This document shows, one piece after another, positions 45,501 to 61,794 of a stretch of 64,000 nucleotides of DNA; within the stretch, counting starts at the first letter, position 1, and every line of letters starts with the position of its first letter. A program made the translations under genes and the position numbers. The notes under the pieces are model-generated. The model was given only the letters and a program-made list of their open reading frames with translations, ran no database searches and was not told the origin of the DNA. The DNA is from Paratrimastix pyriformis (Eukaryota > Preaxostyla > Paratrimastigidae): assembly GCA_027972325.1 (NCBI GenBank), contig JAPMOS010000018.1, positions 372,001 through 436,000 on the forward strand. The letters are read 5' to 3'.

Positions 45501-48500
45501 AAGAGGGTGCTCTGCAGGGCGCTGTCGTCCAGGAATGCCTGCAGGATGCCCTGGCGCACCTCAGCCAGCGGCCTGCACCCCACGACCCCACGCGACCAGT
45601 GCCCCAGTGAGCGCGGCCCACGGGCAAAATTCGGGCGCGAAAAACCCCGGGCGGTGTTGTGTTGTGTTGTGTTGTTGTGTTGTGTTGTGTTGTGGTTGTG
45701 TTGTGTTGTTGTGTTGCGGTGCGGTGCGGTGCGGTGCGGTGCGGTGCGGTGCGGTGCGGTGCGGACCCGAGGGCGGCGGCCCTGGGGTCGAGGTACGGCG
45801 GCACGGTCTCGAGGCATGCCCGCAGGATGGCCAGGCACTTCTCGCCGATCAGCCAGCGGGTCAGCAGCCGCTGGTAGCGCCAGCCGCCGTGTAGGGCGAA
45901 GACCTCCGTCCGCAGCATGGCCGCCAGGGCCCCCAGGTCCATCCCCAGGGGCGGCTGCAGTCCCCGGATGGGCCGCAGGCCGGCAGACGGGCGGGTTGGA
46001 ATGTGGGCGATCGGTGGGTGGTGGGTGGGTGTTGGTGGGACGGCCGGGCGGACCTTCTGGGCGGCGGCCAGGCCGACCAGGGTCGCGGCCAGGTCGAGGA
46101 AGGCGAGGGTGGCCTCGTACTTGCCCGTGACGCACTCCACCCTGCGCAGCACCGCCGCCACGCTGGTGGCCAGACAGCCCTGCCGAGCCAGGCCCTCGGG
46201 CCCGGGGCCCTCCCCGTCGGGGGCGGCCGCGGCGGGGGCCACGATGCCGGCCGCCAGTCCCGAGTCGCCGTCCCCCAGGGGGCCGCCCCGGCCGCGCCAG
46301 GGGGTGGCCCCTGCCCCGGCCATGAGGGGGCCGGGTGTGCCCTCGACGGCCATCATCGCGGGCTCGCTCTCGGCCCCCGCCCCGGTCGGCTCCCAGCCGG
46401 GCAGTCCGGTGGTGGCCCCGGCGGCCCCGGGGTTGGCGGGCCGGGGGCACTTGGGGGGCGGCCCCGAGACGAGGGTCCCCACCAGGACCAGCCGGTGGGG
46501 CGCCAGGGCCCGGAAGAAGCCCAACCCCGCCCGGAAGAGGCCCACAGAGGGCGCCCGCGAGTGGGCCACCCCCTGCAGGAGCAGTCCCACCGTCGCGGCG
46601 ATTTGGCTGCAGCAGGTGCGGGCGGGGTGGCCAGCGGGTGAGTATGCGAGGGATGCGAGGAGGGGGGCCAGCGGGTCGGGCGGGCGGGCGGGCGGGCGGG
46701 CGGGCGGGCGGGCGGGCGGGCGGGCGGGCGGGCGGGCGGGCGGGCGGGCGGGCGGGCGGGCGGGCGGGCGGGCAGGGCGCATCGGACCCGCTGCTGGCCA
46801 GGGCGGGGTGGCCGCGGCACTGGGCCTCCAGGAAGCTGTAGAAGTCCCAGTCGGGCGCGATCTGGACGTTAGGGCCGGATGTGGCCGGATGGCGTGGCCG
46901 GGTGGTGTGAGGGCCGGACGACGGGAAGGCATGGGGCTGGAGGAGGGACGGAGACGAAGGCCCGAGTGGAGCAGGGTGGCGGTGGCGGTGGCGGTGGCGG
47001 TGGCGGTGGCGGTGGACCTCCTCATCCTCGTCGGGGGCCCCGGGGCCCTCGGGGGTGCCGATGTCGAGCATGCGGGTCAGCAGGCGCAGCGTGTCGCAGA
47101 GGTCGTCGGCCAGGGCCGGGTCGAGGGGCTCCTCCGAGGCGTTGGCCCGCCGGGCGGCCCGGTCCAGGGTCCCCACCAGCAGCGGCCAGGCGTTGTACGA
47201 GGTGGCCCCGCCGGCCCCTTGGCCATCGTTGGTGGTCAGCTGCCAGGAGGAGGAGGAGGAGGAGGAGGAGGAGGGGGACCGGGAGGGCAGTTCGCAGCCG
47301 ATGAGGACGGGACAGGGATGGGCAGATGTGGGAGGCAGGGGCGGCTGGGCGGCTGGGCGGCTGGGTGGGCGGCGGACGTCCCACTGGACGATGGCCTGGG
47401 GCCCGTCGATGAGCTTGCCCCGGCAGCCCGGCATGATGGTCACGAAGGGCCCCGGCAGGGCTTTCTGCAGAGCCGAGGCCAGCGAGGCAGCCCGGCGGTG
47501 GGGACGGGCACGCCAAATCAAAGGCGTGAGCAAGCGGGAGGAGGGCAACGGGCGGGCGGAGCAAGGGGCGGGGAGCGGGGGGTAGCGGGACGGACGGCAG
47601 CGACGACGAGGGAGTCCTGGACGTAGAGGTCGCCCGGCCCGGCCTGGACGGCCTGGGTGAAGGTAGTCAGCTGGGCCAAGTAGCTCCGGCTGCGGCGGCC
47701 CCCGCTTAGCGCCCCACCCGCCCATCCCATCCGCCCAGCGCCCCACCCCCATCCCATCGAAGTCAAGCGCCCCCACCCCGCCCATCCCATCGAAGTCAGC
47801 TGGGATGCCGCGAAAAGTGGCCCTCGGGGCGGCTGGCCCGGGGAAGCACCGCGGATGGGATGGAGTTGGGCGGATGGGATGGAGTTGGGCGGATGGGATG
47901 GAGTTGGGCGGATGGGATGGAGTTGGGCGGATGGGATGGAGTTGGGCGGAGGGAGCGGGGGGGGGGGGGGGGGGGGGGGCGACCGACATGCGACCGCGGG
48001 CGATGTCGGGTGCCCAGGAGAGGGCCTCGAGCAGCTTCAGCAGGGCCCCCAGGTGCAGCGGAAACCAGGCCGCGGCCGCGTCGAGGGGCGCCCGCAGGGT
48101 ATCCACGTAGCAGTCGTCGCTCCAGAAGTGCCGCACCAGGTCGGGCTGGCCCTGGAAGCTGTACGCGCACAGCGGGACGAGCTCGGTCAGGGGCAGGGTG
48201 GCCGGCTCGAAGGCCGAGAAGACCGCGAAGACCAGCCCGTTGAGAACCGTCTTCAGGGGCCGCTCCAGGGCCTGCGGGAGGGGCGGGAGGGGAGATGAGT
48301 CAGGGCGGGTTAGGGGCGGCAGGGGTGGACGAGGACCTTCTCTCGGAAGGGCTCGTCCTCGGTGAGGGCGCTCATGAGGAACCCGAAGGGGTGCCCGTGG
48401 AGGGCCTGCTGGCTCAGGGCCAGGGCCTCCTGCTGGCACTCGCCCGCCAGGTCGGCCGTGCGGAGCTGGGCCACCCGGCACAGCAGCGTCGCCCATGCCA

Positions 48501-48547
48501 TCAGCACCGGGGTGCACTGGGCCGAGGACAGGTCCCTGCCGTGCCGG

Positions 48548-48585
<38 letters not shown>

Positions 48586-50201
48586 TTGAGATGGGGGCGC
48601 CATGCGTGTGCTGAGGCGGCGAGCGGACGGCCCAGGGGATTGGCCCCCTCGAGCTCGGGAAGGGGCGGACCAGAGCATGAAGGCCTTCTGGGCGTCGTCG
48701 TGCAGGGTCCAGTCGGCCATCAGCGGATGGCCCGACTCTTCCCTGCCCGCCCACGCCACCCCCGGGACAAGGGTCCGCCCAGTGAGCAAGCCGGGGTGAG
48801 AGCGAGGGCAGCGGCACCCACAGGCCACGGGGCCGGGGCCAGGGCTGGGCACGGACTCGGGGAGGACCTCCTCCAGGCGCATGGCCTCGATCAGGATGAG
48901 GACGGCCATCAGGCCCGCGTGCAGCAGGGCCGGCCGGTCCGAGGGCCCCAGCAGGCGGCTGCAGCCCAGCCCCTGTCCGAACCGGAGCTCCTGCGGAAGA
49001 TCAAGAAGGAATCAGAAGCGGTGAGCGGCAGATCGTAACCCAGGCGCTTGAGCGGATGACTGGTCCCTGCAGCAGCAGGACCGCCCGGCCCCTCCGTCGC
49101 GAAGAGCGTGGCGGGTCAGGCGACCTTGAACTTGGTGGCGAGCAGGGCGACCCGCTCCAGGGCGCGCTCGCAGTTGTCGTCGAGGAAGTTGGCCACGAAG
49201 AGGGTGTCCATCAGGATGGCCTGCTCGGCCGCCACCTGGTGGGCCCACTGGGCAGCGGTCTCGGCCGCCTGGGGTGGTGGTGGGTGGTGGTGGGTGGTGG
49301 GTGGTGGGTGGTGGGTGGTGGGTGGTGGGTGGTGGGTGGTGGGTGGTGGTGGGTGGTGGTGGGTGGTGGTGGGTGGTGGTGGGTGGTGGTGGGTGGTGGT
49401 GGGTGGTGGTGGGTGGTGTGGCTCGCTCATCGCGCCCTTCGGTTCCTCGCCTCCCCGCGCGCTCCCAACCGGAGGGCAGGTCATCCCCGGCGGCAGACCA
49501 GGCCCTCGAGGGGGAAGGCGGCCAGCTGCTCGACGCACTGGAGGGCCTTCTCGGCGATGGCGGCCGTGGGGATCTTCGTGGCATATGGCGAGGAAGGGCG
49601 CGCGCCGAGGAGCATCGCCAGGAAGACGGCCCGCAGCAGGCCCGTCCGTTCGCGGAAGTAGTAGGCCAGGAACTGGCGTAGCAGGAGGGGGGATGAAGAC
49701 CTGAGGGGCATCCCGCGGCATATCGGACGCAAACCTGATCCTTTGCCGACTCGGCGTCGACGGCCCCACGAATGACATTGACCATGCAGTTCTGGATGAG
49801 GAAGACGGACTGGGTTTGGTCCAGTCGGAGGTGGGCACTGCGGGAAGAAAGAGCCAACCACATAAATTGGTCTCCGCCGAGTCGAGAGGAAATCTGACCT
49901 TATTTGAAGGACGACTTCCACCTGATCCGGCTCAATCGTCAGGGGCTCCCCGGTGGGCCGCGGAATGCGCCTGGAGCGAACAACATCAGCCGACTTTGAT
50001 GAAGGTGCTTGGAAAAACTCAGTCAATGTGGAAAATGCCGGGAGATAATCGTCAAGTGCCTGGAAGAAACAGGGACACGGCCTAAGTCCGAGGAGTCGGG
50101 ACAATGATATCGCAGACTGGCAGTGGCTGGTCTTCCGAAAATAACCCATCGACGTGCTTTCGCAGGGTGTCCGCAAGACTTTCAAACTGTAGCTCGCTCA
50201 T
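35180..50201 (-). CDS. NUP188: Nucleoporin Nup188 (inner-ring scaffold)
   Basis: A gene of about 15 kb for an alpha-helical inner-ring nucleoporin. The start [20 protein letters not shown] splices (GATATCATT|GTCCCG...TTCCAG|GCACTT) to [20 protein letters not shown]. Diagnostic blocks in order: [20 protein letters not shown] (human DYYYEERTCILRCVLHLLT), [20 protein letters not shown] (human SALILVEGMDIESL), [18 protein letters not shown] (human HAPVLLAWALLRHTL), [17 protein letters not shown] (human FPHLLSPLLQLLRALVSG) and [20 protein letters not shown] (human PQGTVGQVMLDDRAYLVRWEY). The C terminus reads [20 protein letters not shown] (human LLMFTMENCFYLLISQAMRY) and [18 protein letters not shown], stop at 35180. 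Conserved blocks at both ends on one strand argue for a single gene; the middle (about 37-44 kb) is less conserved and its exons are approximate. Confidence 0.85.
35947..35995. repeat. (GGTGGC)n array in Nup188 intron
   Basis: Eight GGTGGC hexamers lie in a Nup188 intron near the C-terminal exons. The same hexamer reappears at 46975-47014 in another intron of this gene. Confidence 0.9.
40431..40458. repeat. Poly-G28 (sense C28) in Nup188 intron
   Basis: Twenty-eight G residues on the + strand. Comparable tracts in the same gene lie at 44043-44058 and 44060-44074 (split by one C), 44501-44523, 44572-44592, 44847-44869, 47957-47979 and 48551-48584. All are G on the + strand, hence C on the coding strand. 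Confidence 0.95.
41954..42103. repeat. (GCCCA)n pentanucleotide array in Nup188 intron
   Basis: About 29 nearly perfect copies of AGCCC/GCCCA. The sense strand is (TGGGC)n. Conserved-looking helical exons flank it on both sides (around 41810-41940 and 42190-42350). Confidence 0.93.
45654..45763. repeat. Adjacent (TGTTG)n and (GCGGT)n arrays in Nup188 intron
   Basis: A (TGTTG)n array with occasional 3- or 8-bp phase slips (45654-45714) abuts a pure (GCGGT)n array of ten units (45715-45763). The two pentamers differ by two substitutions, so one may have arisen from the other. Confidence 0.9.
46677..46772. repeat. (GGGC)n tetranucleotide array in Nup188 intron
   Basis: Twenty-four perfect GGGC/CGGG copies. 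The sense strand is (GCCC)n. Such a pure G+C array is expected to form stable secondary structure and to be prone to sequencing and assembly length error. Confidence 0.93.
47853..47950. repeat. 19-bp minisatellite in Nup188 intron
   Basis: Five near-identical copies of a 19-bp unit (CGGATGGGATGGAGTTGGG) directly precede the G23 run at 47957. Related GGGATGGGC/CCCATCC fragments lie nearby at 47715-47800 in inverted orientation. Confidence 0.9.
49273..49421. repeat. (GGTGGTG / GGGTGGT) repeat in Nup188 intron
   Basis: The array mixes 7-bp GGGTGGT and 10-bp GGTGGTGGGT units, forming two long runs. The sense strand reads ACCACCCACC. It sits in an intron just before (in sense direction) the exon that encodes [20 protein letters not shown]. 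Confidence 0.9.
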
Positions 50202-50316
50202 TTCAAAGCAAGGGCACTCCGTTCCCTTTGCTGAGTGAGCTTGCGAATAGAGCCCCGGTGAAACCCTTTTTCGCCGGGTTGAAAAACTCTTCATTATTCT
50301 GTACATGCGAAAACAA

Positions 50317-51416
50317 TTAATGTGCTCCGCGTGCCTTTCTCTGGGCACGTGCGGTACGTGCCTCCTGTGAGAGCGCCGCCTTGATCTGGTCGGACAATTC
50401 GGGAGTGATGGCCTGGAAACGTTCCGGGGCCAGGTCAGGAACGCCCTGACGTTCCAGGTCACATTCGACCAGACTGGTATTGGTGATGGCGATGGCCTCC
50501 AATAATGCTCGGGCTCCTTGTTGCCCAATGGTGTTGAACCGAAGAACCAGACGACGGATTCCTCCGTTGCGGGCCAGGCCACGTGCCAATAAGGACGCAC
50601 CATCGTTGCCGAGACCACAATCATTCATGATGAGATCGGTAAGAGAGGAATTATGGGCGAGCGCGTCGGCAAAAAGGTCCATGCCGCGCGGCCCAAAATT
50701 GTTGCACGACAGGCACAAAGTGGTCAGAATGGGATTGCGGGCCAGGAAGTTGGAGATGGCCGGCATGCATACGTGGGTCAAATTATTGCCCTATGTGGTG
50801 TGATGCGATCCGGAAGTGGCCCCAACGAGAACGAGACCTGGAGGTCGAGCTCTTGGAGGGTTGTGTTATTCGTGAGGGCGGCGAACAGAGCCTCGGCGCC
50901 CAAGTTCCCGATTTGGTTCAACCCAAATTTGAGGACCCTCAAAGTTGAGTTCCGTCCGGGGCTCAAGGCCTCAGCCAACGCCCGGGCGCCAATCTCCCCG
51001 ATTTCGTTGCAATCGAGTGACAATGTCGTCAGAGAACGGTTCTTGGGGAGGGCCTTGGAAATAGCAACGGCACCATCATCACCAATTCTGTTGGAGCCTA
51101 TGAAACAGAGCAACCGTCGGTCTCTGCCCGACAACAGGGGACGGACCAATCCGGAGAATGCTGAGCGTTCGGCTGGCAAGGAGACCCTCCGACAAAGCCT
51201 CGGCAGCCTCTAAAACAAGTTGATTATTTTGTAGAACAATCTCACGGGTTGCAGTGTTGATAGAGAGCTCGCGAGAAATGGTGCGAACTTCCCCAAGTCC
51301 GATGCGGGGGTGAAAAGCATCCAAGCCTAACCACAATCAACTCCGCGCTCAAGAACCAAAATGATGAACCGACCTGACAAGTCAACAACAGCACCGGTCA
51401 AGAGGGGGGCTGCCAT
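50317..51416 (-). CDS. Leucine-rich-repeat protein, RNase-inhibitor type
   Basis: The start MAAPLLTGAVVDLSG (exon 1) splices (TCAG|GTCGGT...GGTTAG|GCTTG) to LDAFHPRIGLGEVRTISREL. At least seven repeats of about 28 residues follow, with consensus LxxN.IGxxGAxALaeAL: NQLVLEAAEALSEGL, NRIGDDGAVAISKAL, NEIGEIGARALAEAL, NQIGNLGAEALFAAL, NNFGPRGMDLFADAL, CGLGNDGASLLARGL and NTIGQQGARALLEAI. The C terminus is a basic helix (SQEARTARAQRKARGAH), stop at 50317. No kinase, NACHT, F-box or RanGAP-specific element is visible, so a binding or scaffold role is all that can be said. It lies 115 bp upstream of Nup188 on the same strand, and its start is 46 bp from the divergent SR-protein start. Confidence 0.82.
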
Positions 51417-51462
51417 CAGATTCAAATCGTGAAAGAGAAAAAGTCACCGCGGTACTCGAGAG
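51417..51462. promoter_or_regulatory. 46-bp divergent intergenic region LRR / SR protein
   Basis: The shortest divergent gap in the window: the ATGs at 51416 (minus) and 51463 (plus) are 46 bp apart. It contains AGATTCAAATCGTGAAAGAG. Transcription start sites of both genes must be extremely close or overlap. Confidence 0.45.
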
Positions 51463-53084
51463 ATGGTTTGTTCGGCGGCGGACGACCCGTTTCACTTCGG
51501 GCTCATTCATTGTTCAATTCTTTTTCTAGTCATCATACGACAGAGAGAGGCACGAATCCTCCCACGGATATTCACGCGACTACGAGTCGTCATCTCGGCG
51601 TCCCGAGCGTGACTATCGGGACGATCGAGAGAAACGCGCTCGGTCCGGACCCTTTTTTTATGTTTCCAGGCGTTAAAATTCTATCATCATTTTCTCTCGC
51701 CTCTCCAGGTCCCGCTCTCCTGATTATCGTTCTGGTTCGCTTTATCCCCTTCACGACGAAACAACCACTCATCTGATTTTTGGACTAGATCGCTCTCCTC
51801 GGCGTTCTTATGACGATCGTCGGTCTGTCTCGAGAGAAGCGCCTTTTTCTTCATTGTCTCCTTCAGCGATGACTACCGTCGTTCGTCTCGTGATCGTTCG
51901 CATTCACGAGGACGGGATTATCGCCGTTCCCCGTCGCCAATCCGCTCCTCCCACGGTTCGTATCCTCCTCCCTATCCGGCCTACCCGCCGGCAGGGTACC
52001 CACCACCACGCGGTTACCCATATCCTCCTCCATATTACGGTCCTCCGATGGGCGCTCCCTTTTTCCCTGGTCCACCCGGACCTCCTCCAGCCTGGGGAGG
52101 CCCTCGCCGTCCCCCTCGCGAACAGTCTGTGCCGGCCGGGCCATTTCATCGCCCGACCTTGTCCTCACACCATTGCTGTTCCTCCTCCCGCCTGCTTTAG
52201 CTCTCCTCCTCAGGCCAAGAGCCGGATGTCTGTTCGCTGCCCCTTCGGTGGCTCTGACTGCATCGTTCCCATCCCGCCCGCAGGTATGATCAGGATACCC
52301 TGGGTCGCTGCACATGTCTCTTCGTGGGCAACCTCAGCTACCAGGCCACAAAGGATGATATTTAGTCTGTGGCCTCGCGATCGACCGCCGGGAGCGACGG
52401 GAGGGACATGCGCTCGTTGCAGGGAACGGCGGACTCATTCCACCCTCCTCCTCCCTCGGTCTCATCCCCCAGTGATCTCTTCAAAGACTGTGGCACCATC
52501 AAGAACCTCACCCTGCAGTTCGACCCCATCCGCGGGGTGAACCGGGGCTACTGCTTCGTCGATTTCGAGCGCCGCGAAGACGCCGAGGCCGCCTTCAAGA
52601 AGTCCGCGGCCTCCTCGCCCCCCCTCGCCCCTCCTGACTCTTGCTCTTTCGGCAGGCACGACAAGGAGGTCGTCCGGGGCCGTGCGATTCGGCTCGACTG
52701 GGACATGGGCGCCCGCGGCGGCAACTCGGGCCTGAACCGGTCTGGTCCATTGGCCTGGTCAGACTCGTCATCTGGGTTCGTTTTCCTTCTGTCGGGCAGG
52801 CGCGAGTCCCCTCCTCGCCGCTCCTCGCGCTCTCCCCCGCGTTCCCCTCGCAACTCCCCGCGCCGCTCCCCCGAGCGCGCCCGTTCTCCTGAGCGCGCCC
52901 GTTCTCCTGAGCGCGCCCGTTCTCCTGAGCGCGCCCGTTCTCCTGAGCGCGCCCGTTCTCCTGAGCGCGCCCGTTCTCCTGAGCACACCTCCACCCCTCC
53001 GCGTACCGAGAGGTCTCCCAGCCCCCAGGTCTGTCTCCTCTTCTCTCGTCAGACACATTGTTCCTTCCTTTCCAGGCACACTAA
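51463..53084 (+). CDS. SR-type splicing factor with one RRM
   Basis: The first coding exon holds only the ATG; the intron donor follows at once (ATG|GTTTGT...TTTCTAG|TCATCA), giving MSSYDRERHESSHGYSRDYE, an RS/Tyr-rich N terminus. A Pro/Tyr-rich segment follows (YPAYPPAGYPPPRGYPYPPP). The single RRM has RNP2 in CLFVGNLSYQATKDD and RNP1 in RGYCFVDFERREDAEAAF, continuing KEVVRGRAIRLDWDMG. The C terminus is an RS domain, RRESPPRRSSRSPPRSPRNS, with seven RSPERA hexapeptides, ending SPSPQAH after an intron, stop at 53082. The order RS, RRM, RS resembles Tra2-like or SCL-type splicing regulators. It should act in the nucleus on pre-mRNA splicing, fitting the intron-dense genome. Confidence 0.83.
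52876..52983 (+). repeat. Coding 18-bp repeat encoding RSPERA
   Basis: Six to seven near-perfect copies of CGTTCTCCTGAGCGCGCC encode (Arg-Ser-Pro-Glu-Arg-Ala) in the RS domain of the SR protein. The near-identity of copies implies recent expansion. Confidence 0.92.
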
Positions 53085-53451
53085 ACCGCACCAAATTCCG
53101 ATTCGCCGCCTGCTTCCGAGGCCTCCCAAATACTGTTTTCCGCGAGGGGATGCCGACGGATGCGGATCGGCGGATGGATGCGTGGTGGACGAAAGAAGAA
53201 GAAGAGAAGAAGGACGTCGCTTGGATGATGTTCGGTGGAGGTGAACGGGAGCCGATGATGAAGGATGACTGGACTTTTCACGATCAAGGGGCGAACGGCT
53301 AGAAGGGGGGGAAGTGACAAAGCGGTCACGGGTCTGTACCCTCTTTAGAACGATCACGTCTTCAACAATAAATGACCGCAAATCTCCGAATCGGCACCAC
53401 CCGGGGTTCCAGTGGCAGCACCCGGAGTTCCAGTGTCGGTGCAGGAAACAA
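53085..53451. other. Intergenic region before ABC transporter
   Basis: The 367 bp between the SR stop and the ABC-transporter ATG contain no supported exon. An in-frame extension upstream of 53452 is open back to 53314 and includes a short duplication (CACCCGGGGTTCCAGTG / CACCCGGAGTTCCAGTG), so a longer N terminus is possible but has no homology support. Confidence 0.4.
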
Positions 53452-59453
<6,002 letters not shown>

Positions 59454-59458
59454 TTCGT

Positions 59459-59788
59459 TCAGGGAGAAGGTGCCGTGTTCGGGCTCACGGAGGCTGACCT
59501 GTGACGTTTGCTGAGATCGGTGGCGAGTCTGGGGAGAGCTGATGAGTCGGCCCGACCTGCCTTCACCTCAGCGTATAGCGCAATCACTTTTTCCCGATGT
59601 TCGGCCTGGGGGAAAAAAGATGAATTTGACGTCTCAAATGGACGTCTCAAAAAAAACTCAACCTGACACAAGATCTCGAAACAATCGGGGGTCAGATCAT
59701 TTTCAGAAAGCAGTCCATCCATATATTCCTCGACAGCAAGCCATTCCCCAATGCTAAACTTGGGCGCGGGCATCTCCTGTTCGGCCAT
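59459..59788 (-). CDS. Small orphan protein, about 90 residues
   Basis: Not recognised. It starts MAEQEMPAPKFSIGEWLAVE and continues EYMDGLLSENDLTPDCFEIL. An intron of about 56 bp (CAG|GTTGAG...CCCCCAG|GCC) then joins CQ to AEHREKVIALYAEVKAGRAD, and the protein ends SASVSPNTAPSP. The N-terminal two thirds look like a compact acidic helical domain; no signal peptide or TM is present. Support is the clean ATG, a well-formed intron that restores continuous helix propensity, and its exact fit between neighbours: 5 bp from the ABC-transporter stop and 62 bp from the divergent GAPN start. A role cannot be proposed. Confidence 0.6.
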   Translation of the reverse strand: MAEQEMPAPKFSIGEWLAVEEYMDGLLSENDLTPDCFEILCQVEFFLRRPFETSNSSFFPQAEHREKVIALYAEVKAGRADSSALPRLATDLSKRHRSASVSPNTAPSP

Positions 59789-59850
59789 GATTTGATTTGA
59801 TTTTTTTGGAAAAGTGAGTGTGACCCCGTCTTTTTTGATCACCCACTTTC

Positions 59851-61794
59851 ATGGCCTCTGCACCCGCTCCTGCCCCCGCCACCGCTCAGGCTCAGGCTGC
59901 TGCCCCTCACAGCAAGTTGGCTCACCTTTATTGCTCGATGGATCAGATTCCCGAAAAGTACCGGCTTGCCATCCCTGTCATTCAAGACCGGTACCTTCTG
60001 AATGGTGCCATGGTCGGCAAGAAAAAAATCTATCTATCTATTTTTATTTAACCTTTCATTAGGTTCCCTGGAGCGGCGCATATGATAATGTGAACTCCCC
60101 GATTTGCACCTCCCAGGACGCCTCTGGAAAATGGATTCCCACCCTCATCGGCAAGGTTCCATCTTTTACAGAGCGGGATGCCATGGCCGCTCTTGACAGC
60201 TGTGAGCGCGCTTGGGACAGCGGCCGCGGCCTGTGGCCCACCATGCCTGTGGCCAAGCGCATTGAAGTCATGGAGAATTTCACTGCATTGATGCTTCAAC
60301 GGCGTGAGGAAGTTGTTCGTTTGATCGTGTGGGAAATTTGCAAGACTCGCCCCGATGCCGAGAAGGAATTCGATCGTACGATCAAGTGTCTGTCTTTCAC
60401 TAAAGTTTTCAAGCTCTTCATAACCTTTCACGACGACAGACATCAAGGATACACTTGATGCACTCAAGGAGACCGATCGCGCCTCGTCTCGCTTCCAGAT
60501 CGAGGATGGCATTTTCGCCCAGATCCGCCGCGCTCCCCTGGGCGTCTGCCTTTGCATGGGCCCCTTCAACTACCCTTTGAACGAGACGTTCACCACCCTG
60601 ATTCCGGCCCTTTTGATGGGCAACACCTGCGTCTTCAAGCCTTCCAAGTTGGGGAGCCTTCTGCAGGGCCCCATCCTGGACTGCTTCTCCCGGGCTCTGC
60701 CTGCTGGCGTTGTCAACGTCGTCTACGGGCGTTCGTGCGTCGCCCCCATCATGAAGTCGGGCAAGATTAACTGCCTGGCCTTCATCGGCTCCTCCAAGGT
60801 GAGCGACACCATCCGCAAGGATCACCCCACTCCCCACCGGCTTCGCTGTGTGCTGGGTCTTGACGCCAAGAACCCCGCGTCTGTTCGACCCCGCGATTCT
60901 CTGGGCCCTGACTCATTTCCCGCAGGATCATTCTTCCGTGCGCCGATCTGGACATGGCCGTCAAGGAATGCATCCTGGGCGCCCTGAGCTTGTCCGTGAG
61001 GCGGCTCCCCTCCGCGCATCCCTTTTTCCGTTGCCTCCGGTCGCGATCTCACGGGATTTTCTCCACCCCATCCCACCCTACCCGACCCTACCCTACCCTA
61101 CCCCAGCAACGGCCAGCGTTGCACTGCCCTGAAGCTTCTCTTCGTCCACCAGATCATCGCCGCCCAGTTCTGCCAGCGCATCGTGGAGGAGGTCGACAAG
61201 TTGAAGGTGGGCCTGCCCTGGACCGAGGGCACCAACATCACCCCCATGCCCGAGGCCGATAAGTGCAAGCGGATGCGCGAGCTGATCGACGACGCCCTCG
61301 CCAAGGGCGCCCAGATCCTCAACGCCGAGCAGGGCGGCGGGCAGTGCGTCGAGACGGCCATGGTGCCGGCCATCCTGTTCGGGGTCACCCCGGCCATGCG
61401 GATCTTCCACGAGGAGCAGTTCGGCCCCATCGTTCCCATTGCCGTCTACAACAGTGTCCAGACGCCCCTCGACTTCATCCGCGAGTCGCCCTTCGGCCAG
61501 CAGATGTCCATCTTCGGCGCCAACCCCACCGAGATCGCCCACCTGGTGGACCCCCTCGCCAACCAGGTGTGCCGCATCAACCTGAACTCGCAGTGCCAGC
61601 GTGGCCCCGACACGTTCCCCTTCACGGGCCGCAAGGACTCGGCCGAGCAGACCCTCTCGGTCTCGGATGCCCTGCGGTGCTTCTCCATCCGCACCCTGGT
61701 GGCCGCCAAGCACAACCCGCTCAACATCCAGATCGTGCAGACCATCCTGCACAACCGCCAGTCCACCTTCCTCTCCACCGATTTCCTCCTGTAA
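59851..61794 (+). CDS. GAPN: NADP-dependent non-phosphorylating GAPDH (GAPN)
   Basis: Aldehyde dehydrogenase superfamily enzyme (EC 1.2.1.9) that oxidises glyceraldehyde-3-phosphate directly to 3-phosphoglycerate with NADP, giving NADPH and bypassing one glycolytic ATP. It starts MASAPAPAPATAQAQAAAPH, then YLLNGAMV-PWSGAYDNVNSP, VPSFTERDAMAALDSCERAW, APLGVCLCMGPFNYPLNETF and TTLIPALLMGNTCVFKPSKL. The catalytic Glu is in LGLDAKNP-type context and the catalytic Cys in NGQRCTALKLLFVHQ. The C-terminal GAPN signature is INLNSQCQRGPDTFPFTGRK followed by DSAEQTLSVSDALRCFSIRT, ending STDFLL (stop 61792). Lactaldehyde and other ALDHs lack the QRGPDTFPFTGRKDSA block, which makes GAPN specific. At least five short introns are present. 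It should be cytosolic. Confidence 0.93.

Noticed and set aside
45654-45763. Possible satellite or origin element in (TGTTG)n/(GCGGT)n
   Set aside because: It lies wholly in a Nup188 intron, is simple-sequence only, and has no associated gene or structure beyond tandem repetition.
46677-49421. CRISPR-like regular repeats
   Set aside because: Units are contiguous without unique spacers and the genome is eukaryotic; these are micro- and minisatellites.
61071-61106. Telomere-like CCCTA repeats
   Set aside because: Four or five short TACCC units inside a GAPN intron between conserved exons; too short and internal to be telomeric.
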